Assembly (NCBI RefSeq): GCF_028710345.1
Contig: NZ_JAQTUH010000004.1
Coordinates: 33,183-97,182, forward strand
Length of the DNA: 64,000 nucleotides
Reading direction: 5' to 3'
DNA from: Sulfuricurvum sp.
GTDB taxonomy: Bacteria; Campylobacterota; Campylobacteria; Campylobacterales; Sulfurimonadaceae
Under the pieces are notes generated by a model that was not told where the DNA came from, did not search any database, and saw only the letters and a program-made list of their open reading frames with translations. Positions 16,509 through 27,346 of this stretch are shown here, piece by piece. Position numbers and translations under genes: made by a program. The first letter of the stretch is position 1; each line of letters begins with the position of its first letter.

Positions 16509-19038
16509 GGATATGATTTATTCGAATCTCAAAACACGCTCCATTAATCGTATTATGGACGCTCAACTTCCCTAAAAAATGCTTTTCGACAATCATCTTC
16601 GCCATATACAACCCGATTCCTGTCCCTTGGGATTCAAATTTTGTTGTGAAATAGGGGTCAAAAATTTTATCAATAATATGAAGCGGTACTCCGCCACCAC
16701 TATCTTCGATAGCAATCGTACAAAATTTTTGGTTATCCTCACAAGAGATGCTAATGGTTCTCTCTTTTTGCTTGCTATGCTCAATCGCTTCCCGTGCATT
16801 ATTGACGATGTTAATAAGTACCTGTTTTAGCTCGTTAGGATAGACTTTTACACTGACTGAAGGGTCAATAGTGCGAACAAGTGTGATCTTTTTTCGTAAT
16901 AACAATGGACCGAGCAATGTCTCAACATCCGCTATGATTTGTGAAATATTCACTTGGCTTTGAACACGATCTTGTTTAAAAAAGTTTCTAAAATCATCAA
17001 TAGTCTGCGACATATATTGAATTTGTTGTTCTACTATTTCGATTGTTTTTTCTATCTCTGCTGAACGACCAAACCCAAATCCCAAACTAAGTTTTGTCAT
17101 GGAAAGACCTAAAATATTGAGAGGTTGACGCCATTGATGGGCGATTGATTCTACCAATGAACCGATTTCGGCCATTTTTGCTTGTTGCATCAATATTTTT
17201 TCTTGTGTCCGATTTTTTTCAACCGCTTTCTCAATCTCTTCTTGCAAGCGCTGATTAAACTCTTCTAGCTCATCGGTACGTCGGCGTACCAGTTCATCCA
17301 ACTGTCGATTTTTATACGTTATCAACAAAAAGATACCTGCAAGAACCAATGCCGACGTCCAAACATAAAAATAGTCGGTTGGCTCTTGATGCTTCATTAC
17401 CAACCATTGTCCATGTATCTCTTTATACTCTTGAGGGGTCATCGTGGAGAGTACTTTATCGGTTATGTTAGCAAGCATCCCCCAATCGTTTCGAAATGCA
17501 AATGCCAAATCGTATTGATAAGGTGTTTCCCCGACTACTTTTAGCCCCTTAAGGTCATGCCGTTCTATCAAGTAACTAACAACATTTAGCCCCTCTAAAC
17601 AGGCGTACGCTTTCCCTTTTTTAACCGCTTGTAATGCTTCCAAAGAGGAGTTCACGACAACCGTCTGAATATCAGGGTAATTTTTTTTGAGAAATTCTTC
17701 CGTTGCATACGATTTGACGACGGCAATCGTTTTACCCCGTAAATCATCGAGATGATACACATATCCGACATCCGAATTAGCCACAATAACAATCGATTGT
17801 TTCATGTATGAACGACTAAATTTCAGCTTACTTTGCCGTTTAGAGGTGATTGCGGCGCACGCGAGCATATCGAGTTTTTTATCTTCTACCGCACTTAATG
17901 AATCACTCCATTTTGGATGGTTAAAATCGATCTCGAATTTGACCCCTAGCCGTTTTTCTAAAAGTTTTAAATACGAAGCACTCACTCCAAAATATTCACC
18001 GTTACTATCTACCGATTCCATAGGGGGCCAATTTTTATCCACCCCGACGCGAATAATCGGATGTTCACTCAACCATTTCATCTCATCAGCATTAAGCTGT
18101 AAATTACTATTTTTAAAAATCAACGGTTTAAATAAGGGGAGATGATCAATCAGTCCCATCAAGCGGTACCCTTGCGCAATCATATCGAGTCGCACCGGAT
18201 CTATCGTCCCAAAAGGGACATTATCTTTAAATGCTAATTTTTTAAGAACTTTTCCCTCGTAAATAAGGGCTTCGAGTGATTTATGCTGTGGGTTATAATC
18301 TCTGTAAATGATAGCAGCCGTCTCTTCGATATGCTCAAACGCCCATAACCATCCCCGTATTGATGCATCATAAAACGCTTGCGCACGTTCAGGGTGGCTA
18401 ATAGTCTCATCTTTGGTGGTAAATAAAAAATCGCTGTAGTAGTCAAACCCATAATCTTTTGGGTAAAGGGCTTGGGTCTCTATCCCTGCTTTTTTGAGGA
18501 CATAGGGTTCATTAGAGAGATAGGCAACCATTGCATCGGTCTCTTTGCGCGCTAACGACATCGGATTATAAGAGTGGGGTTGCAGTTGTAAATCTTTTGT
18601 GTTCAAGCCAACGCTTTTCATCATTGCTTGTATCTCAATACCCTCAATCGTATCATCGGTGAGCATGATACGTTTTCCCCTCAAATCTTTGGCTGTTTTA
18701 ATCCCAGAGTCTGCTCGAACTAAAAGCATCATAGGGGAAGATTGAAAAGGAGCCGCCATAAGGACAAAAGGTTTTCCGCGAGCATAATCGACAATCAGCG
18801 ATGAACGCCCTACCCCATATTGGGCTTTATTACTTAAAACCGCTTCAGGGGCAGTAAGTTTAGTGCGTGCATCTTGAAGTGACACATCCAATCCCGCATC
18901 GGAGTAATATCCTTTTTCTTTCGCGACATAATATCCGGCAAACTGAAACTGGTGGAGCCACGGTAGCTGTAGCGTAATACTCTCTTGAGCCCATAAAAAA
19001 CTGGTAAAAATAATAAATAATAAGAATAATTTTTTCAT
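16501..19038 (-). CDS. Sensor histidine kinase with two periplasmic solute-binding domains
   Basis: An 845-residue membrane kinase. After a Sec signal (MKKLFLLFIIFTSFLWAQ), residues about 20-240 resemble NMT1/THI5-like binding proteins for pyrimidine or sulfonate-type ligands (LPWLHQFQFAGYYVAKEKGYY). Residues about 325-555 form a bacterial solute-binding protein family 3 domain (IRVGVDKNWPPMES). One membrane span lies near 565-583, followed by a coiled coil, a phosphoacceptor region with ESIAHQWRQPLNILG (His near 650) and a GHKL ATPase (NIVNNAREAI, DSGGGVP, GTGIGLYMAK). No response regulator is adjacent. It probably senses two small molecules in the periplasm; ligands are unknown. Confidence 0.88.
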   Translation of the reverse strand: MKKLFLLFIIFTSFLWAQESITLQLPWLHQFQFAGYYVAKEKGYYSDAGLDVSLQDARTKLTAPEAVLSNKAQYGVGRSSLIVDYARGKPFVLMAAPFQSSPMMLLVRADSGIKTAKDLRGKRIMLTDDTIEGIEIQAMMKSVGLNTKDLQLQPHSYNPMSLARKETDAMVAYLSNEPYVLKKAGIETQALYPKDYGFDYYSDFLFTTKDETISHPERAQAFYDASIRGWLWAFEHIEETAAIIYRDYNPQHKSLEALIYEGKVLKKLAFKDNVPFGTIDPVRLDMIAQGYRLMGLIDHLPLFKPLIFKNSNLQLNADEMKWLSEHPIIRVGVDKNWPPMESVDSNGEYFGVSASYLKLLEKRLGVKFEIDFNHPKWSDSLSAVEDKKLDMLACAAITSKRQSKLKFSRSYMKQSIVIVANSDVGYVYHLDDLRGKTIAVVKSYATEEFLKKNYPDIQTVVVNSSLEALQAVKKGKAYACLEGLNVVSYLIERHDLKGLKVVGETPYQYDLAFAFRNDWGMLANITDKVLSTMTPQEYKEIHGQWLVMKHQEPTDYFYVWTSALVLAGIFLLITYKNRQLDELVRRRTDELEEFNQRLQEEIEKAVEKNRTQEKILMQQAKMAEIGSLVESIAHQWRQPLNILGLSMTKLSLGFGFGRSAEIEKTIEIVEQQIQYMSQTIDDFRNFFKQDRVQSQVNISQIIADVETLLGPLLLRKKITLVRTIDPSVSVKVYPNELKQVLINIVNNAREAIEHSKQKERTISISCEDNQKFCTIAIEDSGGGVPLHIIDKIFDPYFTTKFESQGTGIGLYMAKMIVEKHFLGKLSVHNTINGACFEIRINHILS

Positions 19039-19138
19039 GCAGAAGAGTGTAGCAAAAAAATTATATTTTCATACTTAGAGAAGCTTATGCTCCTTTTGGA
19101 TAAAATCGCGACACTATTTATTACACAAGGTCTCTGTA

Positions 19139-22100
19139 ATGTCCCTCAAACAAACACTTCTTGAAACACTCTCCCGCCGACCCCTCATCATCGACGGTGC
19201 GATGGGAACTCAACTTCAAGAACGTGCCGATAAAATCCCCGATAGTGCATGGGAAGGGTTAGAGGGGTGTAACGAACTTCTCAACGTCACTGCGACTTCA
19301 GTGATGAGCGATATTTTTCATGCTTACCTCACGGCGGGCGCGGATCTCATCACCACCAACACCTTCGGCTCTTTTAGCTGGGTACTCGATGAATACGGGA
19401 TCGGACATCGCTCGTATGAGCTCTCTCGTGCGGGAGCTGCCGTTTGTAAGGCAGAGTGCGAAAAGTTTTCCACCCCTGAACACCCCCGTTATGTTCTGGG
19501 CTCCATCGGACCGGGAACCAAACTCCCCTCTCTAGGGCACATCCACTATGATGAAATGTTCACAGGATATTTGGAGTGTTGTTTGGGACTCATCGACGGC
19601 GGATGTGATATTTTCCTCTTAGAGACCTGCCAAGACCCGCTCCAGATCAAAGCGGCCCTTCATGCGTGTGAAGCGGCAAACAAAGAGCGAGGAGCGACTC
19701 TGCCGATTATGGTCTCCGTTACCATCGAGCTCGCAGGCTCTATGCTCATCGGAACCGATGCGGCAACCATCGCGACTATTTTAGAGCCGTTCGACATCCT
19801 CAGTCTCGGTTTTAACTGCGGTACGGGCCCTGAGCAGTACGGCAAACACGTTCGTACCCTCTCCGAAGTGTGGGGAAAACCTATCTCCGTTCACGCCAAT
19901 GCGGGGCTCCCTCAAAATCGCGGCGGTTTTTCATACTACCCAATGGGACCCGATGAGTTTGCCCAGTTGCAATGCGACTTTTTAAACTACGACGGAGTGA
20001 GCTTCCTCGGCGGATGTTGCGGAACCACCCCTCAGCATATCCGCGCCCTCGTGAACAAAGTCTCATCTATTGCCCCTAAAAAGCCAAGCGGAGCAATGAA
20101 GCCCTCTATCGCATCGCTCTTCAACACAGTAGAGCTGATCCAAGAACCCTCGCCGCTCCTCATCGGAGAGCGCTCCAACTCCACAGGATCAAAAGCGTTT
20201 CGTGAGCTCATCATCGCCAGTGATTACGAGGGGACTCTCAGCGTAGGTCAAGCCCAAGTGCGCGACGGGGCCCATTGTCTCGATGTCAACGTCGAGTTTG
20301 CGGGGCGTGATGGTGCCATCGATATGGCACACGTTATGAGACTCTACAACCAAAAAATCCCCCTCCCTCTTATGCCTGATGCGACGCGAGTCAACACGAT
20401 GGAAGAGGCGCTCAAATGTATCGGCGGTAAACCGATCATCAACTCGGTCAACCTCGAAGACGGGGAAGAGCGTTTAGACGCTATTTGTTCTCTCGCCAAA
20501 AAATTCGGAACGGCGCTCGTGTGTCTCGTTATCGACGAAAAAGGGATGGCAAAAACGACGGCGGATAAAATGCGCATCGCGGATCGTATCTATGATTTGT
20601 GTGTCAACCGCCACGGGATTGATCCACGGAACCTGATGTTCGACATGCTCACCTTTACGGTGGGAAGCGGTGATGTGGAGTACCGTGATGCCGCGATCCA
20701 AACCCTTGAAGCGATCCGTCAACTTCATGCCAAATATCCGAACGTCGGCTCGACACTGGGACTCTCCAACATCTCGTTCGGTCTTAGCATGAACGCCCGT
20801 GTCTTTTTGAACAGCGTCTTTTTACACCACTGTATCGAAGCGGGGATGACCTCGGTCATCATCAATGTCAAACACATCGTACCGCTTGCCAAAATGTCAG
20901 AGGAAGATCGATCTATCTGTGAAGAGCTACTGTTCCATCCCGATGATCAGTCCCTCTTTAAATTTATCGGTCATTTCAGTGATAAAACTATTGATAACGG
21001 CAAAAACGACGAAGCCTATGAGGCGATGAGTGATGAGGAAAAAATTGCCCAACTTCTTCTTGATGGGGACAAAGAGCGGATGATTCCGTTGGTAGAAAAA
21101 GCGCGTCACACCATCAATCCTGACCGTATCGTCAATGAGATCCTCATCGATGCGATGAAAGTGGTCGGTGAACTTTTCGGATCGGGAAAAATGCAGTTAC
21201 CGTTTGTATTGCAAAGTGCCGAGACGATGAAAACGACTGTCGATTATCTCAACCCCTACCTCTCGAAACAGGAAAAAGATACCGATACCACCCTCGTGAT
21301 CGGCACCGTCAAAGGGGATGTCCACGACGTAGGGAAAAACCTCGTCGATATTATCCTCTCCAACAACGGGTTCAAGGTGATCAATATCGGGATTAAAACC
21401 GAACTCGAAGAGTATCTCGATGTTATGAAAGAGAATGATATTCACGCCATTGGGATGTCAGGACTCCTCGTCAAATCGACCCAAGTGATGAAAGACAATC
21501 TTGAAATTATGACATCCAAGGGGATTACAACACCTGTTCTACTTGGCGGTGCGGCACTCACCCGAAGTTTCGTCGATGACTTCTGCCGACCGATCTACGG
21601 TGGAGCGATCTTTTACTGCCGCGACGCGTTTGACGGTGTTATCGCGATGAGCCGTATCGAAAAATACAACGCCGACCCGAGTGTGGGACTTGACCCGCGC
21701 TTAGGCGGTGATATGATTGAAAAACCGCTCAAAGAGGTGATCGATATTGTGATCCCGCCATACGCAGAGATAAAAATGCCAAGCGTTGTGAAAATTCCGA
21801 CTCCTCCGTTTTGGGGACGACGAGTTTTGCGTAAAGAGCAACTCGATTTTGAGATGGTGTGCGGATGGATCAATAAACGAAGCCTCTTTAAAATGCACTG
21901 GGGATACAAACGCGCAGGAATGCCGGTAGAAGAGTATAAAAAACTTTTAGAGACCAAAGTCTACCCTGCCTATGAGCGTATTAAATCAGAAATTATCAAG
22001 CGGGGATTGTTTGATCCGACGGTGATTTATGGATACTACCCTGTCCGAAGCAGCGACCACGAACTATTGATTTTCGATGAGAGTTGCGGATGGAATATCG

Positions 22101-22636
22101 ATGCAAATGCTAACCGCCAAAACCTCGAAGAGGTGATCGGGAATGCCAAATATGTGTTTGAATTTCCGCGCCAGCGCAAAGCACCCCACCGTGCACTGAG
22201 TGATTTTTTCACCCATACACGCGATGATGTATTGCCACTTACTTGTGTGAGTGTCGGAGATAAATTCAGCGAGTATGAAAAAGAGCTTTACGCCGCCAAT
22301 GAGTATTTAGAATACAATCTGGTACACGGGTTCGGGGTCGAGCTTGCCGAAGCGCTTGCCGAAGTGGCACACAAACAGATCCGTTTGGATTTGAATATCG
22401 CGAGTGCAGATGAAGGGTTCAGTTTGCGCGATGTCCGCCTAAACCGTTACGCGGGGGCACGATACAGCTTCGGATACCCTGCATGTCCTGATTTGGAACC
22501 GAGTCGGATTATTTTTGATTTGCTCAAACCCGAAGAGTTCGGTATTACCCTCTCTGAGACGTTCCAAATCCATCCCGAACAGAGTACGACGGCATTGGTC
22601 GTGCATCATAAAGAGGCGAGTTATTATAGTATTTAA
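19139..22636 (+). CDS. metH: Cobalamin-dependent methionine synthase
   Basis: Transfers a methyl group from methyltetrahydrofolate via cobalamin to homocysteine. The 1165 residues carry all four modules. The homocysteine domain has its zinc Cys residues in FNCGTGP and GGCCGTTP. The pterin domain is near 340-600 (IGERSNSTGSKAF). The cobalamin domain has His 729 in DVHDVGKNLV, the lower axial ligand. The C-terminal reactivation domain has GYPACPD for SAM. ATG 19139 has AAGG about 8 nt upstream. No cobalamin riboswitch fits in the 100-bp leader. The last 21 codons have a second, diverged copy at 28347-28412, beyond the accessory island. Confidence 0.97.
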   Translation: MSLKQTLLETLSRRPLIIDGAMGTQLQERADKIPDSAWEGLEGCNELLNVTATSVMSDIFHAYLTAGADLITTNTFGSFSWVLDEYGIGHRSYELSRAGAAVCKAECEKFSTPEHPRYVLGSIGPGTKLPSLGHIHYDEMFTGYLECCLGLIDGGCDIFLLETCQDPLQIKAALHACEAANKERGATLPIMVSVTIELAGSMLIGTDAATIATILEPFDILSLGFNCGTGPEQYGKHVRTLSEVWGKPISVHANAGLPQNRGGFSYYPMGPDEFAQLQCDFLNYDGVSFLGGCCGTTPQHIRALVNKVSSIAPKKPSGAMKPSIASLFNTVELIQEPSPLLIGERSNSTGSKAFRELIIASDYEGTLSVGQAQVRDGAHCLDVNVEFAGRDGAIDMAHVMRLYNQKIPLPLMPDATRVNTMEEALKCIGGKPIINSVNLEDGEERLDAICSLAKKFGTALVCLVIDEKGMAKTTADKMRIADRIYDLCVNRHGIDPRNLMFDMLTFTVGSGDVEYRDAAIQTLEAIRQLHAKYPNVGSTLGLSNISFGLSMNARVFLNSVFLHHCIEAGMTSVIINVKHIVPLAKMSEEDRSICEELLFHPDDQSLFKFIGHFSDKTIDNGKNDEAYEAMSDEEKIAQLLLDGDKERMIPLVEKARHTINPDRIVNEILIDAMKVVGELFGSGKMQLPFVLQSAETMKTTVDYLNPYLSKQEKDTDTTLVIGTVKGDVHDVGKNLVDIILSNNGFKVINIGIKTELEEYLDVMKENDIHAIGMSGLLVKSTQVMKDNLEIMTSKGITTPVLLGGAALTRSFVDDFCRPIYGGAIFYCRDAFDGVIAMSRIEKYNADPSVGLDPRLGGDMIEKPLKEVIDIVIPPYAEIKMPSVVKIPTPPFWGRRVLRKEQLDFEMVCGWINKRSLFKMHWGYKRAGMPVEEYKKLLETKVYPAYERIKSEIIKRGLFDPTVIYGYYPVRSSDHELLIFDESCGWNIDANANRQNLEEVIGNAKYVFEFPRQRKAPHRALSDFFTHTRDDVLPLTCVSVGDKFSEYEKELYAANEYLEYNLVHGFGVELAEALAEVAHKQIRLDLNIASADEGFSLRDVRLNRYAGARYSFGYPACPDLEPSRIIFDLLKPEEFGITLSETFQIHPEQSTTALVVHHKEASYYSI

Positions 22637-22777
22637 CGCCGTTCGCCCTGAGCCTGTCGAAGGGTGAATTCATGGTTCGACAAGCTCACCACAAACGGAA
22701 GAAAAGTTCAAATCCACCCCTGCATACCCTATAGGGCACGAGGACCTCTTCGAGGGTCACGGGGTCTCTCTCGTGCG
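22637..22777. repeat. Dispersed repeat and terminator-like hairpins after metH and the RTX gene
   Basis: The stretch begins with the widespread intergenic repeat TTCGCCCTGAGCCTGTCGAA, with GGTTCGACAAGCTCACC following. Next comes a large imperfect hairpin: GCACGAG (22736-22742) pairs with CTCGTGC (22770-22776), with GACC/GGTC pairing inside. It lies between the convergent 3' ends of metH and the RTX gene and probably ends transcription from both sides. Confidence 0.6.
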
Positions 22778-25282
22778 CTACAACACCTGCAAAGCGACAT
22801 AAGTAACGTTGACGTCGCCGTAGATGCCGTAGACACTTCCGTCGCTAGTACTCACAAAGGCGTGCCCGGAGTCACTCGGCGTAGCAGACCAGTAACCGTC
22901 AACCTGCCACCCTGCTGGCGTTCCACTCATTTGGTAACCTGTGTTAGAACTGTCCCATATCTCAGCGAGATCGGTGTAGGTTTGGTTATCGTTTAGGTAG
23001 TACCACCCCTCGTTAGCTAATCCTGTCCCCGTGGTGGGAAGAGTAACATTGACACCGTTTAGTGTAGCAAAGCGGTAATCGTTCGTCGTACCGAAGAGTC
23101 CATCGACATTTGCTACTGTCGTGTTCGTAACTCCATTACTGTCGTGGTTAAAAAGCGAATCAAGAACGTCATGAGAGGCGTAGTCGTACTGATATCCACT
23201 CCCGCTAGCGTTAGCGACACTACCATCATAGTTGTACTGACCGCTAGCATCCCGATGCCAGTCATGAGTGCCGTCTCCGTTCATATCCCAAGCGTAGAAC
23301 CATTTGCCATCTACTTGTACGGGGGCGATGAGTTTGCCGTAGGTGCCCAGATCGATGACACTTTGACCTGCTAGTGATTCGCTCACATTAGTGACATCAA
23401 GAGCGACATTTTGATCGCTAAAGTTACCTGCGGTATCGGTGGCAGTGATAGTGAAATTGTAGGTGTTATCTGTGCCCGTGTCGGTTGGGATCTCGAAGTC
23501 GGGTGAGGTTTTGAATGTCACGGCACCTGTGGTAGCAATGATGTCGAAGAGTGCCGCATCGGTTCCGCTGATGGTGTAGGTAAGTGCCGATGCATCAGTT
23601 GCCGTTGCGGTATAGACCACTGTGGTGGTAGCAACGTTTTCAGCTGTTGTTGCGGTAGTGAGGGATGTGATGGTTGGGGCTGTAGTATCCGCAGAGTCCA
23701 TAGTGTGATTAGCACTTTGAGCAGTTATCCCCTCTTGAACTATTATCTTAGTATGGGTGGATTCATCAGTATAGGTGATGTATCCTGATGGTGCATTGGT
23801 TCGTAACCATGTACCATCGGTGAGGGTTAGTGTGTCTCCGGTGTTACCGTTGATGGTTACTCTATAGTATCCACCCTCTAGGGTACTCATACTTTGAATA
23901 TCGATAGTTGAGAGTTTGAGGCTATTATTTCCGTTACCGGTAATATCGATAGTCTCGATATTTTTGATTCGGCTATTGGCTATTTTTGTTAGGTCAAGTG
24001 CAATACTTCCCCCTTCGAGTTTGAGGGTATCAGCTCCTACTCCTCCGTTAATGATTGAGGTACTCATATCGGAGTTGCGGGTGATGATAAAGGTATCGTT
24101 ACCTTCTCCTGCGTTGAGGGTATCAGCTCCTCCGTTACCTCTTAGGGTATCATCTCCTTTACCTGCATTAAGGATATTATTTCCGCTATTACCGATAAGG
24201 GTATCGTTATAAGCACTTCCTCTTAGGTTTTCGATATTGGTTAGGGTATCTCTCCCTCCCCCTAGGGTATCTTGTGTGGTGGTGATGGTTAGGTCTACAT
24301 GAATTTCTGATGTGATGTTTTCATATCCTACGGTATCATTTCCTATTCCTCCATCGAGGATATCATCGCCAGTTCCTCCGAACAAGAGGTCATTACCTGC
24401 TCCACTGATTAGGGTATCATTTCCTACTCCGCCGTTTAGGGTATTATTTCCACTGTTTCCGGTTAAGGTATCGTTATAAGCACTTCCCGTTAGGTTCTCG
24501 ATATTAGTAAGGGTATCTACTCCTGCTCCTAGGGTGTTTTGTGCGGTGGTGATGGTTAGGTCTACATGTACTCCTGTTGTTGCATTAGTGTAGTTTGCGT
24601 TATCAATCCCCTCTCCTCCATCGAGTATATCATTACCGGCTCCACCAATAAGAGTATCATTCCCTGCGTCACCGTTTAGGGTATCATTTCCTTTCCCACC
24701 GTTTAGGGTATTATTTCCGCTATTTCCGGTTAGGGTATCACTTAGGCTACTTCCGGTTAGGTTTTCGTTTGTGGTACCGGCACTTGCGGTTAAATTTAAA
24801 AGTGTTGAGGTATAGTGTTCAACGCTTAGGGTATTACTCTCAATAGTTCCTGTAGTTGCCTCTAGGTTCCAGTCTCCTTTTAAACCTGTGAGATCGGTAG
24901 ATGCTGCTATATCTGCATTGGTGTAGGTTGAGAGTGTCTGTATGAACTGCTCCCCTTTTTCCCCTTGGGCTACATCACATCCGTACAGTAGAATATCCCC
25001 TTTAGTACTGAGGGATTGTCCGATTGTTTGAAGTTGTTCTTGGTAGCCATCTATATTCGTCTGATTGAGAGTTACATTGCCCAGTGTTATACTTCCGCTC
25101 TCTCCGTGTGAAATGATATGCAAACTCTCTACATCATTGTATCCGCTGAGTATATTGGCTATTTGTTCTAGTCCATTTTTATCGGCTTCTAATACGTAAT
25201 ACTTTGCACCACTCTCTAGGCTTGCGATTATTCGCTCTTTATCGGTTACTTGAGTGTCGATGATGTAAAGGGGGGTTGGCAT
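22778..25282 (-). CDS. DUF4347/RTX repeat secreted protein with cadherin-like domain
   Basis: An 834-residue protein. Residues about 4-165 match DUF4347 ([24 protein letters not shown]), a domain usual at the N-terminus of very large RTX or cadherin adhesins. Residues about 170-400 hold hemolysin-type calcium repeats (GGxGNDTLxG) interrupted by two near-identical linkers ending [19 protein letters not shown] cadherin-like domain is near 545-640, and a C-terminal domain of about 180 residues ([15 protein letters not shown]) ends YVALQVL. There is no Sec signal, so type I export is likely, with no transporter in the window. The start ATG 25282 follows GGAG and a C8 tract. It is divergent from a histidine kinase and lies in the island bracketed by metH 3' ends. 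Confidence 0.88.
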   Translation of the reverse strand: MPTPLYIIDTQVTDKERIIASLESGAKYYVLEADKNGLEQIANILSGYNDVESLHIISHGESGSITLGNVTLNQTNIDGYQEQLQTIGQSLSTKGDILLYGCDVAQGEKGEQFIQTLSTYTNADIAASTDLTGLKGDWNLEATTGTIESNTLSVEHYTSTLLNLTASAGTTNENLTGSSLSDTLTGNSGNNTLNGGKGNDTLNGDAGNDTLIGGAGNDILDGGEGIDNANYTNATTGVHVDLTITTAQNTLGAGVDTLTNIENLTGSAYNDTLTGNSGNNTLNGGVGNDTLISGAGNDLLFGGTGDDILDGGIGNDTVGYENITSEIHVDLTITTTQDTLGGGRDTLTNIENLRGSAYNDTLIGNSGNNILNAGKGDDTLRGNGGADTLNAGEGNDTFIITRNSDMSTSIINGGVGADTLKLEGGSIALDLTKIANSRIKNIETIDITGNGNNSLKLSTIDIQSMSTLEGGYYRVTINGNTGDTLTLTDGTWLRTNAPSGYITYTDESTHTKIIVQEGITAQSANHTMDSADTTAPTITSLTTATTAENVATTTVVYTATATDASALTYTISGTDAALFDIIATTGAVTFKTSPDFEIPTDTGTDNTYNFTITATDTAGNFSDQNVALDVTNVSESLAGQSVIDLGTYGKLIAPVQVDGKWFYAWDMNGDGTHDWHRDASGQYNYDGSVANASGSGYQYDYASHDVLDSLFNHDSNGVTNTTVANVDGLFGTTNDYRFATLNGVNVTLPTTGTGLANEGWYYLNDNQTYTDLAEIWDSSNTGYQMSGTPAGWQVDGYWSATPSDSGHAFVSTSDGSVYGIYGDVNVTYVALQVL

Positions 25283-25294
25283 GGGGGGGGCTCC
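25283..25294 (-). promoter_or_regulatory. Shine-Dalgarno GGAG plus C8 tract touching the start codon
   Basis: On the minus strand GGAG (25294-25291) is followed by eight C residues (25290-25283) and then ATG 25282. The homopolymer forms the whole spacer between ribosome site and start codon, so slippage would change spacing rather than frame. An in-frame TAA lies a few codons upstream and there is no alternative start between. Confidence 0.75.
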
Positions 25295-25404
25295 GAGTAT
25301 GATTTTAATGATAAAATCTTACACTACGAGTATCGCCAAAGTATCGCCAAAATTTTCAATGGTATAATTCGAATAACCTTATACAAAGCCAAGAAGGGAA
25401 ATGG

Positions 25405-26637
25405 ATGTTTCATTATTTTCATACTTTTGCCACTTTCTTGGATCCGCTTTACCACAAACCCAAACACCTCAAAAGAGAATTCGAAGAGTGGGAAAAAAGT
25501 TCTCGAACCCTTCAAATACGTGCAATATCAACATTGACAGGATTGCTGTATATTATCTACTCTTTGATTGATTGGGAAATATTGTCAGCACAACCTCTTG
25601 TATTCGCAACATTCTTGCACCTTTTTTTTCTTCCCCCTTTCCTTTTTATAATTGCATTGCTGAGTTATTCCAAAAAACTTTACAAAGTGATGATGCTTTC
25701 ACTAGCGATATCCCCTATACTTGCGAGTACAGGAAATATTTATTTAAGTGCTCTATTGCATTTTTCTTTTGCCTCTCAAGAAGAAATATATTTACCTGAA
25801 ATCTATTTAATTATTATTTGGATTTTTACGGTATCAGGAATTCGTTTTAACTATGCGTTAATCAGCGCGTCTGTAACATTCGTGAGCAGTGTAGCCTATC
25901 AAATTTATTTCAAAATACCACAAGAATTTTTGCATCTTCATTTTATATGGATGTTTGCTTCATTTTCGTTCGGCTTGTTAAGCGCATTGATCATCAATAA
26001 GTTTCATAGACAAACATTTCTCCATGCCAAAGAACTTAAAAGTCTCTTATCACAACGTGAACTGTTAATGCAAGAGCTCAACCATCGTGTTAAAAACAAT
26101 CTCCAATTTATCATTACCCTTTTATGGTCAAAACGTTCAGGCTCTTCACCGGAAACAGAACAGACACTTATCTCATTACAGTCACAAATCTCTGCTATCG
26201 CAACGGTTCATGAAACGCTCTGTGCACAACCCGATATATCTGCTTTAGATACTGGAAAATACCTTCATACAATTCTTGATTCCCTTCATGAACTTTACCC
26301 CCATATCACCTTCGATATTAGGTTCGAAGCCGATATTATTCTCTCTATGGAGCGTACCATTACGCTAGGGCTCGTACTCTGCGAGCTCATCTCCAATTCA
26401 GTAAAACACTCTTTCACATTAGAGGAGGGAACTATCGAAATAAACCTAAATATCCATAAAAATCAAGTCACACTAAACTATTCGGACACAATTACCGATT
26501 ATGAAGAAAATAATTTTTCAATGATTTCAAACACTAAAAAAAGTATCGGATGGTCTATGATTTCATCATTAATTTCACAACTTCGAGCAATCTCTACTGC
26601 ACAGGGGAAATATTTAGTGATTACGTTTAACTTATGA
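25405..26637 (+). CDS. Membrane histidine kinase (HisKA_2/HWE-like)
   Basis: A 410-residue sensor kinase. About six hydrophobic segments occupy residues 40-205, with almost no extracytoplasmic domain. The phosphoacceptor motif ELNHRVKNNLQFI follows near residue 225, typical of HisKA_2/HWE kinases, then the ATPase N-box CELISNSVKHSF. The glycine boxes are weak, as often in this class. ATG 25405 has GAAGGGAA upstream. It overlaps the response regulator by ATGA (26634-26637), so the two form a cognate pair. The signal is unknown; the membrane segments suggest sensing within or near the membrane. Likely targets are the flanking RTX and Hint genes (inference). Confidence 0.88.
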   Translation: MFHYFHTFATFLDPLYHKPKHLKREFEEWEKSSRTLQIRAISTLTGLLYIIYSLIDWEILSAQPLVFATFLHLFFLPPFLFIIALLSYSKKLYKVMMLSLAISPILASTGNIYLSALLHFSFASQEEIYLPEIYLIIIWIFTVSGIRFNYALISASVTFVSSVAYQIYFKIPQEFLHLHFIWMFASFSFGLLSALIINKFHRQTFLHAKELKSLLSQRELLMQELNHRVKNNLQFIITLLWSKRSGSSPETEQTLISLQSQISAIATVHETLCAQPDISALDTGKYLHTILDSLHELYPHITFDIRFEADIILSMERTITLGLVLCELISNSVKHSFTLEEGTIEINLNIHKNQVTLNYSDTITDYEENNFSMISNTKKSIGWSMISSLISQLRAISTAQGKYLVITFNL

Positions 26638-27293
26638 AAAAACTACTGATTATAGAAGACAACCTAATGGTGGCAGGGATGATTAGAGAGATTGCTATAG
26701 GTGTAGGTATTGAGGTGATAGGGATTGCCGATAGTTGGTCAGAAGCGGAAAAAATTATCCTCACTATTCACCCCGACTTTGCAATTGTAGATATCAACAT
26801 CAAAGGGAGTATTGATGGAGTACAAGCAGCAACAAAACTAAAACACATCGGGGTAGAATCTCTCTTTTTGACCGCTTACAAAGATCTAGATATTATAAAA
26901 GAAGCGACCGATTTAGCACCTCTCTCGTACATGATAAAACCGATAACACCCGAAAACCTGATGGCTACTTTTATCTTAGCTATCAACAAATTAGATCTAC
27001 TAAAACCTGCCAATCCTTCCCCAACCTATACTGTTGCCACCAATGGTCTCATCTACAAAGGTCAACATCTCGTTTCACTGTCGAAAAGTGAACGGTTGGT
27101 ATTATCACTTTTACTTAAACATTTGGGACAAAATGTAGATTATGAGCTACTTTTTTATACTTTAGGGGAATACAGCGATGCAAGGAGTGAAGCATCATTA
27201 CGTAATATCACTGCTAAAATTCGTAGAAAATGCCCCGATATCACTATCCAAAATATTAAAGGAGTGGGATATTCCGCTAACATTAATAACTGA
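26634..27293 (+). CDS. Response regulator, receiver plus winged-helix DNA-binding domain
   Basis: A 219-residue regulator. The receiver domain (residues 1-120) has the acidic pair IIEDN, the phosphoacceptor Asp 53 in IVDINIKG, the switch Thr in FLTAY and Lys in MIKPITPE. The C-terminal part (about 135-219) looks like an OmpR-type winged helix (LSKSERLVLSLLL, then SLRNITAKIRRK, IKGVGYS). The start overlaps the kinase stop by 4 bp. It is expected to control transcription of the neighbouring Hint gene, whose promoter starts about 50 bp beyond its stop. Confidence 0.9.
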   Translation: MKKLLIIEDNLMVAGMIREIAIGVGIEVIGIADSWSEAEKIILTIHPDFAIVDINIKGSIDGVQAATKLKHIGVESLFLTAYKDLDIIKEATDLAPLSYMIKPITPENLMATFILAINKLDLLKPANPSPTYTVATNGLIYKGQHLVSLSKSERLVLSLLLKHLGQNVDYELLFYTLGEYSDARSEASLRNITAKIRRKCPDITIQNIKGVGYSANINN

Positions 27294-27346
27294 TAGGAGA
27301 TGTACCTTTTGTACGTTAAGTCTCTTTGGTGATACTTTGATTATAC

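Noticed and set aside
19039-19138. Cobalamin riboswitch before metH
   Set aside because: Only 100 bp separate metH from the divergent kinase and no B12-box-like sequence is visible; the space is too short for the aptamer plus promoters.
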